A stretch of DNA of 64,000 nucleotides from Streptomyces decoyicus (GTDB lineage Bacteria > Actinomycetota > Actinomycetes > Streptomycetales > Streptomycetaceae). The notes below the pieces were generated by a model that saw nothing but the letters and a program-made list of their open reading frames with translations, did no database searches and was not told the DNA's origin. Both the position numbers and the translations under genes were made by a program. Below, piece after piece: positions 52,890 to 61,675 of the stretch. Position 1 is the stretch's first letter. Every line of letters starts with the position of its first letter. Location: the NCBI RefSeq assembly GCF_019880305.1, contig NZ_CP082301.1:8060001-8124000 (forward strand). Direction: 5' to 3'.

Positions 52890-52903
52890 AGAACATGCAT
52901 TCG
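52890..52903. promoter_or_regulatory. LexA/SOS-box-like palindrome before the AlkB gene
   Basis: AGAACATGCATTCG matches the Gram-positive SOS consensus CGAACATATGTTCG at 10 of 14 positions, keeping both GAAC and TTCG ends. It lies 23 bp upstream of the dioxygenase start in the only AT-rich part of the region (CGAATATATGG follows). It could make this repair-type gene damage-inducible. Confidence 0.4.
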
Positions 52904-52925
52904 AATATATGGGTACCCTGAAAGC

Positions 52926-53552
52926 ATGGCCATGCACCTTCAGGGCTCGCTCTTCGACCAGGCCGACGAGGTCCGGCTCGGTCCGCTGCGCGGGGTGCGC
53001 AGGACCGCGCTCGGCGACGGCGCCTGGATCGATCTGCTGCCCGGGTGGCTGAGCGGGGCGGACGCCTTGTTCGACCAGCTCGCCGCCGAGGTTCCCTGGC
53101 AGGCGGAGCGTCGGCGGATGTACGAGCAGGTGGTGGACGTACCGCGGCTGCTGGCCTTCTATCGGGCCGACGACACGCTGCCGCACGCCGTGCTGGACGA
53201 CGCGAGGGACGCGCTCTCCGCCCACTACGCCACCGAGCTCGGCGAACCGTTCACCACGGCCGGACTCTGTTACTACCGGGACGGCCGCGACAGCGTCGCC
53301 TGGCACGGTGACCGGATCGGCCGCGGTGACCGCGAGGACACGATGGTCGCCATCCTGTCCGTGGGGGCGCCGCGTGACCTGCTGCTCCGTCCGCGGCGCG
53401 GCGGCGGCACCGTCCGAAGGCCGTTGGGGCACGGCGACCTGATCGTGATGGGCGGCTCCTGCCAACGGACTTGGGAACATGCGATCCCCAAGAGCACACG
53501 GGCGGCGGGCCCGCGGATCAGCATCCAGTTCCGGCCCCACGGAGTGCGCTGA
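52926..53552 (+). CDS. alkB: AlkB-type Fe(II)/2-oxoglutarate-dependent dioxygenase
   Basis: 208 residues. It oxidatively removes alkyl groups from DNA or RNA bases. Iron ligands H127 and D129 (SVAWHGDRIG) and H185 (TWEHAIPK), 2-oxoglutarate-binding R197 and R203 (GPRISIQFRPHG), and the AlkB nucleotide-lid phrase LCYYRDGRDS are all present. The length is standard. There is no obvious RBS, only a short leader after an AT-rich promoter-like stretch. A LexA-like box precedes it. The 3' end is echoed twice downstream by repeats. Confidence 0.92.
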   Translation: MAMHLQGSLFDQADEVRLGPLRGVRRTALGDGAWIDLLPGWLSGADALFDQLAAEVPWQAERRRMYEQVVDVPRLLAFYRADDTLPHAVLDDARDALSAHYATELGEPFTTAGLCYYRDGRDSVAWHGDRIGRGDREDTMVAILSVGAPRDLLLRPRRGGGTVRRPLGHGDLIVMGGSCQRTWEHAIPKSTRAAGPRISIQFRPHGVR

Positions 53553-53639
53553 AAGCGGGCGCACTGAAGCGGAGGCGCTGAATGTGGACTGCAGTGCGCT
53601 GAAAGGGGGGCGCTGATTGCGGAGTGCGCCGAAAGCGGG
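53541..53639 (+). repeat. Three copies of a 19-bp element covering and following the alkB stop
   Basis: GGAGTGCGCTGAAAGCGGG at 53541-53559 includes the last alkB codons and stop. Near-identical copies lie at 53591-53609 and 53621-53639, at offsets of 50 and 30 bp. The surrounding sequence is also partly repetitive (GCGCTGA motifs). Confidence 0.8.
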
Positions 53640-53748
53640 TGCGTCATCCGCGAGGGGGAGGCCGGGGGCGGCTTTCGCCTCCGGGTGCGCACTGCCCATG
53701 GTGGCCGTGATGTCGGCCCTGCCGCCCGCAAGGCCGTGCCGACGAGCC

Positions 53749-54510
53749 TCAACCCTGCATGTTCTCCCGTAGAAGCGCGGCGATCAGGGCATGCCCCGTT
53801 TCCCCTTGCCACGAGGAGCCACCGGTTCCGTCCGGTGCGCTGGCCGTGAGCTCGACCAGCTCCGTGCCCTCGGCGCGAGGGCTGCGCCGGACCTCGTACC
53901 TGCCATCCTGGGCGACGCCCGCCCTCTCGCGCAGCTCGCTCTCGACGTCTTGGCCGCACCGTTCGCGGGCCATATGCCAGGCCGTCCGGCCCTGTTCGTC
54001 GGTGAGGTGCGGGTCGGCGCCGTGCCGCAGCAGAGCCCGTACCACCGCGATCGATCCCCGCTCGGCCGCTGCCATCAGCGGAGTGCGCTCGCCGCATCCC
54101 GCGTCCGGGTCGGCACGCGCTTCGAGCAGGAGCTCGGCGGTCCGCTGATGGCCGCCCGTGGCCGCCCACATCAAGGCCGTGTAGGAAGTGCCGTCGTCCT
54201 CCCGCCGGTCGGGGTCGGCGCCGTGCGCGAGCAGTTCGTGCACCACGCCGGAATGGTCCCAGCATGCGGCGGCGCACAGCGGCAGACCCGCGGTTCCCTC
54301 CCCCCTGCTCTCCGCATCCGGCGTTGCCCCCGCTTCGAGGAGCAGCCTCACGATGTCCGTCTTCCCCGACACCGCGGCCAGGTACAGCGGCGTCTCGCCC
54401 TCGGCATTCGGCGCGGACGGGGAGGCTCCCAGCCTCAAGAGGGCACCGACCCGGCGCATGCGGTCCGAGTAGATAGCCGTGATGAGTGGTCCGGTCAACG
54501 CCTTGGCCAT
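53749..54510 (-). CDS. Ankyrin-repeat protein
   Basis: 253 residues with four or five ankyrin repeats between about residues 15 and 185: GETPLYLAAVSGKTDIVRLL, LPLCAAACWDHSGVVHELL, TALMWAATGGHQRTAELLLE, TPLMAAAERGSIAVVRALL and GRTAWHMARERCG. A non-repeat C-terminal domain of about 60 residues follows. Ankyrin stacks bind proteins; no catalytic domain is present. AAGGAC 6 nt before the ATG at 54510. The partner is unknown. Confidence 0.92.
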   Translation of the reverse strand: MAKALTGPLITAIYSDRMRRVGALLRLGASPSAPNAEGETPLYLAAVSGKTDIVRLLLEAGATPDAESRGEGTAGLPLCAAACWDHSGVVHELLAHGADPDRREDDGTSYTALMWAATGGHQRTAELLLEARADPDAGCGERTPLMAAAERGSIAVVRALLRHGADPHLTDEQGRTAWHMARERCGQDVESELRERAGVAQDGRYEVRRSPRAEGTELVELTASAPDGTGGSSWQGETGHALIAALLRENMQG

Positions 54511-54653
54511 GCACAGTCCTTCCGTGGGAGCGTCATCTCCGGCGAGGGTACGTCGGCTCGACCGGATGCTGTCGGGCACCGTACGCATCAGGCAGCAGCG
54601 CGCGGGTGGTGGTTTCGCCGGGCGGCTCCAAGGGGCCGTGTTGCAGGGCCAGT

Positions 54654-55065
54654 TCACCCGCAGGCAGGGAAGAGCCGGACCAGGTGGTGGCGGAGGACCG
54701 CCGCGGCGGCCTCATGGGTGCGCTGGCCCACCAGGACGCTGGTGCCGAGGCCCGCCGAGAGGGCGTGCAGGCTGATCGCCTCCGTGCGTACGTCCATGCC
54801 GGGTGCGTTGAGCCCGGCCTCGTGTGCCCGCTCCAGCTGGTCGGCCACCATGCCCTCGGCGGCATCGGGGCCGTCGATGAACGGCTGGGCGGCCAGCGCC
54901 TTGTCCGTCGGTCAGCACGGCGTAGGCGGTGTAGACCAGATGAAAGGTCCGGTTCTCCTCGTCGGTGGGCAGTGATTCGAGGAGCGCTTCGGTATCAGCC
55001 CGCGCCCTCCGTCTCGCTCGTTCCGTCCGGCATGCGGGATCGGCTATATGGTACCTATGTGTCAT
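54654..55065 (-). pseudogene. TetR-family regulator remnant without DNA-binding domain
   Basis: EALLESLPTDEENRTFHLVYTAYAVLTD in one frame continues, after a shift near 54900, as KALAAQPFIDGPDAAEGMVADQLERAHEAGL...LHALSAGLGTSVLVGQRTHE...LRHHLVRLF. This is the ligand-binding domain of a BetI/TetR-like repressor. The HTH is replaced by unrelated sequence (MTHRYHIADPACRTE...), so the gene cannot bind DNA as expected. Confidence 0.72.
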
Positions 55066-55284
55066 TTTGGGAGGTGGCCTGCCGTGCCCGACACCCAGCG
55101 CATGACCGCACCCCGAACGCCGCGGCCCTGTCGCGAAGCGGCCCGGTCCATGCGATCGACACCCCGGCGACCCGGGCCGCAGCGTGCAGCGCGAACCCCT
55201 CCACGCACCCGAACGCGCCGCGCTGTGGATGGCCCCGGGCGGGCATCTCCGGCCCCCCGCGTGCAGTCGCCCCGTCAGGAAGCC

Positions 55285-56562
55285 TCAGCGAACGGGTCCT
55301 TGGCCTTTCCCGTGGTCTCCTCCGGCCAGTTGCTCCACCGTCGCCAGAACCCGGCCGGCGCCGTCCTCCGTGCCGATCAGCGCCGAGACCTGCCGCGCGC
55401 GATGACGGTACCGGGGGTCGTGCACGGCTTTCCGTACAGCGGCCGCGAGGTTCTCCGCGGACAGCCGGCCGAAGGGGATCCTTCCCGGACTGACCCCGAG
55501 CGAGGTGAGACGCGACGCCCAGAAGGGCTGGTCCAGCATCATCGGCACGGGGACCGCGGGCACTCCCGCGCGCAGCCCGGCTGCCGTGGTCCCGGCACCC
55601 GCATGATGGACGACGGCCGCCATGTGCGGAAACAGCTGGGCGTGCGGGACCTCGCCCACCGTCAGGACATCGTCCCCCTCGACCGACAGGCCGGCCCAGC
55701 TCGTCTGGACCACACCGCGCACTCCGGCGAGCCGGAAGGCGCGTGCCAGGAGACGTCCGAGCCGCTCCGGGTCACGGGGCGCCATGCTGCCGAAGCCCAC
55801 GAATACCGGTGGCGGACCCGCCTGGAGGAAGTCCGCCAGCCCGGCCTCCGGCGTCCAGTCGGGCACCTCCGACGGCCACCAGTAGCCCGTCACCTCCATG
55901 CCCGGCCGCCAGTCGGCAGGCCGGGGAACCACCGCCGGGCTGAAACCGTGGTGGATGGGCCAGGTTGCCCCCCGACGCTCCAGGGCCCGTTCCGTCACGC
56001 CCAGTCGACGCTGGAGATGGCGCACCCCAGGAGCAAAGGCCCGGGCCAGCAGCGACTGGGCGCACCGGCCCAGGGCCCGGTTGCCGAACGGCCCCAACGA
56101 CGGCATGTCGAAGATGACCGGCGGGAACTCCCCGGTGGGAGCGAGGGGCTGCAAGAACACTCCGACGCCGGGAAGTTGCAGACCTTCCGCCGCCACGAGC
56201 CCCAAGGGGGCCAAGCTGCTGGAGAACATGAGGACCTCTGCGCCCGACGCACAGGCCTCGGTCACCGCGTCGGCCATTTCCGGAGCCAACTCCCGGGCCA
56301 GCCGCATCTGCTCGACCTTGGAAAGTCCGGCACCCTGGCCGCCTTTCCCCGGCGCGTTGCCCTTCTTGTCATCCGCTCCCGACGTGGCATACCGGTCGAG
56401 CGGAAGGGGGTGGAAACCCAGGCCGCTGCGGCGGACCAGTTCGGCCGAGCGCGCGTGGGTGGCTATCACCACCCTGTGCCCGGCCCGGTGCAGCCGGGCC
56501 CCCAGACCGGTGTACGGAGCCACGTCCCCGTGCGAACCTGCGGTAGCGATGAGGATGTGCAT
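55285..56562 (-). CDS. GT1-family glycosyltransferase (MGT/sterol-glucosyltransferase-like)
   Basis: 425 residues. It transfers a sugar from a nucleotide donor to a lipophilic acceptor. The N-terminal acceptor domain begins MHILIATAGSHGDVAPYTGLG, the classical GT28/GT1 start; the C-terminal donor domain has VFVGFGSMAPRDPERL, VVHHAGAGTTAAGLRAGVPAV and VPMMLDQPFWASRL. The ATG at 56562 starts exactly at the fold. It is third in a same-strand row after an acyltransferase and a methyltransferase. The acceptor is unknown: natural product, sterol-like lipid or macrolide inactivation are options. Confidence 0.93.
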   Translation of the reverse strand: MHILIATAGSHGDVAPYTGLGARLHRAGHRVVIATHARSAELVRRSGLGFHPLPLDRYATSGADDKKGNAPGKGGQGAGLSKVEQMRLARELAPEMADAVTEACASGAEVLMFSSSLAPLGLVAAEGLQLPGVGVFLQPLAPTGEFPPVIFDMPSLGPFGNRALGRCAQSLLARAFAPGVRHLQRRLGVTERALERRGATWPIHHGFSPAVVPRPADWRPGMEVTGYWWPSEVPDWTPEAGLADFLQAGPPPVFVGFGSMAPRDPERLGRLLARAFRLAGVRGVVQTSWAGLSVEGDDVLTVGEVPHAQLFPHMAAVVHHAGAGTTAAGLRAGVPAVPVPMMLDQPFWASRLTSLGVSPGRIPFGRLSAENLAAAVRKAVHDPRYRHRARQVSALIGTEDGAGRVLATVEQLAGGDHGKGQGPVR

Positions 56563-56744
56563 GGTCGGCAGTTTTCCGTTTCCTCGGAGGCGGTGATTCC
56601 GACCGCGCAGGGCTTCACTCGGACGGCCTCTTCGCCGAATGCGTTTGCCGACCGAACCTGCTGGAATCTGTGCGCAGTTGGTGGTGGACAGGGGCCTGGT
56701 GACACTCTCCGTGCGGGTGATTGCGCAGCGGGCCGGGGACGCGG

Positions 56745-57806
56745 TCAGTCGCGGCGTGCGACCACCCGGTAGGCGTTGGACAGCCGCGTGCGGCGTGTGA
56801 GGGGTGCCAGCAGCAGGTCGAGCGCGACGAGGACGAGGAGCACGGGGGCGACGGCCAGCAGGGACAGCCTGCGGGCCCACCGGCTGAGCGGGCCGGGCCG
56901 CTCGGGCAGCCAGGGCAGATCTTCGCCGGGCAGGACGGATTTGAGCATGTTCACCGCCGCGGACGTCAGATCGGTGGGCACATGGGGCTCCCGCCGGTCG
57001 GTGGCCACGACGCTGAAACCCTGCTCGGCCAGTGCACTACAGAGGTTGTCCAACGGGATGAAGTGCAGGTGCTGCGGCTGGAGCCATGGGCCCCACCACT
57101 GGCCGAGCAAACGGGCGGAGGCGGACTCGGGGTCGGGGACCTCCACCAGGAGGTGGCCGCCGGGCCGGAGCGCGGTGTGGGCGGCGGCCAGTTCCTGCCG
57201 CGGCGCCAGGGTGTGTTCCAGGTAGTGGTGCATGCTCACCACGTCGTACTGGCAGGCCAACTGGCCGGCCAGCCCGACGAAGGAACCCCGGTAGGCCCGC
57301 GCGATACGGTCGTTGCGTGCGGCGATCTCGACGCCTTCGCCCCAGTCGAGCCCGTGGAATTCGGTGTCCGGGTGGATTCTCCGGGCTTCGGCGCAGAAGT
57401 GGCCGTGACCGGTGCCCACGTCCAGCCAGCGTAAGGGACGGTTGAACGGGAGCATGGCACGGGCGCGGGCCCGGTAGAGCCTGGTGGCGAGCGGTGAGCA
57501 GGCCAGCCGGGCCATCGTCGCCTCGCCCAGGCCGTCGTAACAGTCGCGGTAGTAGAAATCCAGCCCGTCCGCGCTCAGCCGGGGGTTCTGGAACACGTGA
57601 CCACAGCTGCGGCACTGGTCGAGTGCGAATGTCCCGGGCTTGTGCTGCGGATGGTCGGTGGTGCGCAGGCGCCCGCGCAGACGGGAGGAGGTGCACCAGG
57701 GGCATGTGGTGCGCCGTGGTTCGAAGAACCGCTCCAGCCCGTGTGCCAGCTCGTCTTGGTAACGGGGCCGGTGGGCGGCGATCTGCTCGCTTCGCGTACT
57801 CATCAT
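56745..57806 (-). CDS. Class I SAM-dependent methyltransferase with N-terminal zinc ribbon
   Basis: 353 residues. A zinc ribbon (CPWC at 35-38, CRSC at 65-68) precedes a SAM fold with motif I RWLDVGTGHGHF and post-I strands (VVSMHHYLEHTLAP, GGHLLVEVPDP). A hydrophobic C-terminal helix (RLSLLAVAPVLLVLVALDLL) may tether it to the membrane. The combination occurs in enzymes of polysaccharide or deoxysugar synthesis. It lies between the acyltransferase and glycosyltransferase on the same strand, 182 bp before the latter. The substrate is unknown. Confidence 0.9.
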   Translation of the reverse strand: MMSTRSEQIAAHRPRYQDELAHGLERFFEPRRTTCPWCTSSRLRGRLRTTDHPQHKPGTFALDQCRSCGHVFQNPRLSADGLDFYYRDCYDGLGEATMARLACSPLATRLYRARARAMLPFNRPLRWLDVGTGHGHFCAEARRIHPDTEFHGLDWGEGVEIAARNDRIARAYRGSFVGLAGQLACQYDVVSMHHYLEHTLAPRQELAAAHTALRPGGHLLVEVPDPESASARLLGQWWGPWLQPQHLHFIPLDNLCSALAEQGFSVVATDRREPHVPTDLTSAAVNMLKSVLPGEDLPWLPERPGPLSRWARRLSLLAVAPVLLVLVALDLLLAPLTRRTRLSNAYRVVARRD

Positions 57807-57937
57807 GGCGGGCTTCTTTCAGAGGGAGGCCTGGGGGAGGAGCGTGGGACACCGGATCTGTCGGCGGGCGCGGCCCCCTGGGCCGCCTCCGGAAGCCGGC
57901 CGCACACTGCACGGGCCGGCGGACCGCTCCGGTGCGC

Positions 57938-59140
57938 TCACGGGGTTGCGGCCGCACGCGCGCGACCACGAGCACGAGGGGTGGAGAAGCGGCGCACACA
58001 CGGCCGCTCCACTCCTGCGTACAGCAGCCACGAGGTCAGCAGTACGACGGGAAGACCGGTCAGAACCACGGAGAGGTTGCTCCAGCCATGACCCGTCAGA
58101 GACAGGTACATCAAGCCCAGCACCAGCAAATGGACGAGATACATGGCGTAGGAGATCTCACCGAGGAACACCAGGGCAGGGGTGCGCAGCAGCGACTTTC
58201 TGCCGCGCAGGTCGAGTTCGGCGGTGGCGTAAACCAGCGTGGCGAGCGGGACCACGGTCGAGGCCGCGTAGAGGAAACTGTGCGGCAACAAGGTGCTGTT
58301 CACCACGATCGTGCTGATGACACCCAGCGCGGCCGGGAGAACACCCACACGCGGAATCCGGAATCCCGCCGAGGAAATACGGGCCACCAACATGCCGAGG
58401 AGAAACTCGGGCAGCCGCGTGATCGGCAGCATGTACAGGGACCAGTATCCGGGGAACGGCGGCCCGCCGGGGTTGAAGAGGAACTCATAGAGCACCGGGC
58501 ATGTCCAGACGACGGCGACGGCGGTGCCCGCACCGATCAGAAGCCCACGACGCGACAGCCGGTCGACCCACGGCAGGAGTACGGGGAAGAGGAGATAGAA
58601 GAACATTTCGGCGGCCAGTGACCAGGAAACAGGGTTGCCTGCGGAGATGAAGCGCTGGCTGGGAACCCATGTATTCACCAGGAACAGGCTGGAGAGGTTC
58701 GCCGGCCATCCGGAACCCCGCGTGGCGGTCGCCGCGCCGGCACAGGCGAGCGCGGCAACGACCACACACCAGGTCAGTACGTGATTCGGCAGGATCTTGG
58801 CGGCACGCCGTCGCCAGAAGGCACGTGCGGTGTCGGTCGGACGGGCGGAATGGGTCAGCACATAGCCGCTCAGAATGAAGAAGAGCGAAACCGAACTCGC
58901 TCCCACCCACACCTCGGGCCCGAGGCTCTGGGCGAGGTGAGGGTTGATCATCAGCGCGCTGTGGGTGTAGAGGACTCCGGCCGCAGCGGCGAAACGCAGA
59001 CCGGTCAGAGAAGGCAACCGCCTGGGGCGGCCGGATCGTGTGCCGTCCGTCGCCGACGGTTCCTCCATGCCGATGCGCCCGGCAACAACTCGGTTCGCCG
59101 TGGCGGTGGACCGGGACGACGGTCTGGGGAGATGGTGCAC
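57938..59140 (-). CDS. Acyltransferase-3 family membrane O-acyltransferase
   Basis: 400 residues with about ten membrane helices. The acyltransferase-3 family acylates sugars on glycolipids, polysaccharides or macrolides. RLPSLTGLRFAAAAGVLYTHS is the first-helix signature with its His; SVSLFFILSGYVLTHSARP, the R-x10-H-like WRRRAAKILPNHVLTW and PVSWSLAAEMFFYLLFP follow. The GTG at 59140 has GGAGG 6 nt upstream; an ATG 25 codons later is an alternative. First of the three-gene group with methyltransferase and glycosyltransferase. Confidence 0.91.
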   Translation of the reverse strand: MHHLPRPSSRSTATANRVVAGRIGMEEPSATDGTRSGRPRRLPSLTGLRFAAAAGVLYTHSALMINPHLAQSLGPEVWVGASSVSLFFILSGYVLTHSARPTDTARAFWRRRAAKILPNHVLTWCVVVAALACAGAATATRGSGWPANLSSLFLVNTWVPSQRFISAGNPVSWSLAAEMFFYLLFPVLLPWVDRLSRRGLLIGAGTAVAVVWTCPVLYEFLFNPGGPPFPGYWSLYMLPITRLPEFLLGMLVARISSAGFRIPRVGVLPAALGVISTIVVNSTLLPHSFLYAASTVVPLATLVYATAELDLRGRKSLLRTPALVFLGEISYAMYLVHLLVLGLMYLSLTGHGWSNLSVVLTGLPVVLLTSWLLYAGVERPCVRRFSTPRARGRARAAATP

Positions 59141-59884
59141 GACAGGCCTCCTGCGAGAGAACGCCCAGGACCGTGACCACCACACACATGCGTAGGGGTG
59201 CGCGGGTAGGGACGCCCCGGGGGATCGGATGGAATGACTGATCCGGCCCGTGCGGAGGAATGGGCGGCCCGTCGCGCGGATAGCTCGATTGACCCACCGC
59301 GCCACGTCCCGTGCATAGGGAGGGCGCCCCGATTTCACTCGTACGGACCAGTGCCTCGTGCGCCCCGTCCGCAGCAATTGGTCCGAGGCGGTGTGTGGAT
59401 TGCGGCACCTGGTCATCCATGGGACACCTCCTGGAACATCGCAGGGAACAACGGTTGTTGGTGCGTACCTCGAAGCCGTTCCTCGGGGAGTCTGTGGAGA
59501 AAGGGCGCGGCACTATCCGGGCGGCGGCCGATTGCGCCACCGGCCGTACAGGTGATTCCTGCGGACCTGTGGCCGGAGGGGTGTAGCGCGCAGCAGGCAC
59601 AGGAAAGAATGAATGCGTTCCGCCGCGCCACGCCCATAGGCCGCCGGTGGCGCCGACACCCCTCAAGGGCAGGGCATATGACGACGCGACATATTTCGGA
59701 GCACGTGCTGCTCGGCAAGAACGGTGCAGCGATATAGGCGCGACCTATTGCGTCGTCGCCGCCTGGGAACGCCCGGCGAAGGAAGGGGGGCGCGGACGCG
59801 ACTTCGGTTAACGGAGGGGGAAAGCCTGCCTTCCGCGGGCTCGGACATCCACCGCAGGCCCAACCCCACACCAGAGGTCTTGAG
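59141..59884. other. Long gene-free divergent region
   Basis: 744 bp between the divergent acyltransferase and protease genes with no supportable protein gene. It is less GC-rich than its surroundings and contains AACAAC-G-GTTGTT (about 59446-59458), a small perfect inverted repeat. A 19-codon frame at 59679-59738 with an AGGGCA-like site is too short to call. It probably holds long regulatory leaders for both genes. Confidence 0.45.
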
Positions 59885-60961
59885 TTGAAGCACACAAGCG
59901 CACCCCTGTCCCGCACCGTCCTCGGAGGTGCCGGTGTGGTGGCCCTGATCGCCGCCGCACTCACCCTTCAGAGCGCCCAAGCCGCTCCCGCCGAGGCCCC
60001 TGAGCCCCCGACGGCGACTGCCGCTGCACAACGCGCCAGGGACATCAGCTCCGCCCTCGGCGCCAACGCGGCGGGCTTCTACTACGACGCCCAGAACCAC
60101 AAGCTCATCGTCAATGTGACCACCGCGGCCGCCGCGGACAAGGCACGGGGAGCCGGCGCCGACGCCAGGATCGTCAAGCATTCCCTCACGTCGCTGAACG
60201 CCGCCCGCGCGACCCTCAAAGAGCGAGCCACGATCCCGGGGACGTCCTGGGCGATGGACCCCAAGACCAACCAGGTGGTCGTCGTCGCTGACCGTACGGT
60301 CACGGGCGACCGCCTGAAGCAGCTCAAGAGCGTCGCCTCCTCGCTCGGTGACCGGGCCACCCTCCGGCAATCGGCGGGGACGCTGCGGCCGCTGATCGCC
60401 GGTGGCAGTGCCGTCTGGGGGAGCGGCGCGCGCTGCTCGCTCGGCTTCAACGTCATCAAGGACGGGAAGCCGTACTTCCTGACCGCCGGGCACTGCACCA
60501 ACGCGGTGCGAAGCTGGTCCGCCACACAAGGGGGCCCGGAGATCGCCGTGACGGAGACCGGCACCTTCCCCGGTGACGACTTCGGGATCGCCAGGCATAC
60601 CGCCGCCGGCCTCGTGCACCCCAGCCAGGTGGACCTCTACAACGGCCGGATGCAGTCCATCACCACGGTCGGCGATCCGATCGTGGGGGAGAAGGTGCAG
60701 CGCAGCGGCAGCAGCACGCACGTCCACGGCGGTGACATCACCGCGGTCGAGGTGACAGCCAACTACCAGGAGGGGTCGGTCGAAGGTCTGATCCAGGCCG
60801 GCGTCTGTGCCGAAACCGGGGACAGCGGCGGCCCGCTCTTCGAGGGCGACACCGCACTCGGCCTGACCTCGGGCGGCAGGGGCGACTGCCTCTTCGGCGG
60901 CGAGTCCTTCTACCAGCCTGTGCGCGAGGCCCTGGAGAAGACCGGATCGCACATCGGCTGA
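59885..60961 (+). CDS. Streptogrisin-like S1 serine protease precursor
   Basis: 358 residues from a TTG with AGAGG upstream. Signal peptide about 1-33, alpha-lytic/streptogrisin-type propeptide to about 170, then a mature protease of about 188 residues beginning IAGGSAVWGSGARCSLGFNV. Catalytic triad H203 (TAGHCT), D232 (GDDFGIAR) and S314 (TGDSGGPLF); two probable disulfides (C184/C204, C308 region/C near 334). The propeptide acts as a folding aid and inhibitor and is cut off outside the cell. It resembles SGPD/SAM-P20-type enzymes. Confidence 0.93.
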   Translation: MKHTSAPLSRTVLGGAGVVALIAAALTLQSAQAAPAEAPEPPTATAAAQRARDISSALGANAAGFYYDAQNHKLIVNVTTAAAADKARGAGADARIVKHSLTSLNAARATLKERATIPGTSWAMDPKTNQVVVVADRTVTGDRLKQLKSVASSLGDRATLRQSAGTLRPLIAGGSAVWGSGARCSLGFNVIKDGKPYFLTAGHCTNAVRSWSATQGGPEIAVTETGTFPGDDFGIARHTAAGLVHPSQVDLYNGRMQSITTVGDPIVGEKVQRSGSSTHVHGGDITAVEVTANYQEGSVEGLIQAGVCAETGDSGGPLFEGDTALGLTSGGRGDCLFGGESFYQPVREALEKTGSHIG

Positions 60962-61001
60962 TCCGCCGGAGCCCCTGCTGAGCGGCGGGTGACCGCAGCC
61001 C

Positions 61002-61135
61002 TCAGGTCACCGTCTGGAGAGCGGTCCCGGTCGAGCTCGCGAATCCGACGTCGCCGTTGTAGTTGGCGGTGACGGAGTGGGTGCCCTTGGGCAGCGGATT
61101 GAACGTGGTGGTGGCCGTGCCATTGGTGAGAGGGC
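61002..61135 (-). pseudogene. C-terminal fragment of an Ig-like repeat protein
   Basis: The frame ending at 61002 reads TNGTATTTFNPLPKGTHSVTANYNGDVGFASSTGTALQTVT, a textbook last strand set of a bacterial Ig-like (Big-type) repeat ending in a stop. Upstream of about 61135 the similarity vanishes and sequence of the other strand's IPT fragment begins. Only about 40 residues of a once long extracellular protein remain. Confidence 0.6.
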
Positions 61136-61489
61136 ACGGTTTGCGGGTTCCGACACGGTGCAGGTCACGGTGACGGGGCCCGGGGGGACGAGCAATGGCG
61201 TGCCGTTTACGTATACGACGGCTTCGGTGCCGGTCCTGACCTCGGTGGTTCCTGCTTCGGGTCCGGCGGCCGGGGCACAACGGTCACTCTCACCGGCACG
61301 GGCCTGGCCACCGCCGTCGCGGTGCGGTTCGGTGCCACGCCGGCCGCCTCCTTCACCGTCGTCTCCGACAGCCACATCGTCGTCGATGCCCCGCCCGGAA
61401 CCACCGGGCCGCTCGATGTCACGGTCACCACACCTGGCGGCATCAGCTCTCCGAAGACGTACAACCGAGTGGCCGCCCCCGGGATCTGA
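61136..61489 (+). pseudogene. IPT/TIG-domain protein fragment, frameshifted
   Basis: VQVTVTGPGGTSNGVPFTY...PVLTSVVPASGPAAG is the end of one IPT/TIG unit and the start of the next. A one-base shift near 61279 continues with TTVTLTGTGLATAVAVRFG...SHIVVDAPPGTTGPLDVTVTTPGG and a stop at 61487-61489. It has no start codon or signal peptide of its own. Confidence 0.68.
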
Positions 61490-61675
61490 GCGCGGGTTCG
61501 GCCAGGGCGGGCGGTACGGGGCCAGGCGAGGAGAGACGGCATCGGCCGCCGCAGCCGACGACACGACACCCCAGTTCAACTCCTCCCGATGCTTCTCCCA
61601 CAAAGGTGATGCCGCGACCCCACCCGCTGACGTAAGGTGCGCTACTGAATTGTGGCGCTTACTTCAGGGGGTTGG

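Noticed and set aside
59679..59738. 19-codon peptide upstream of the protease gene
   Set aside because: No family and only a weak RBS; too short to support.
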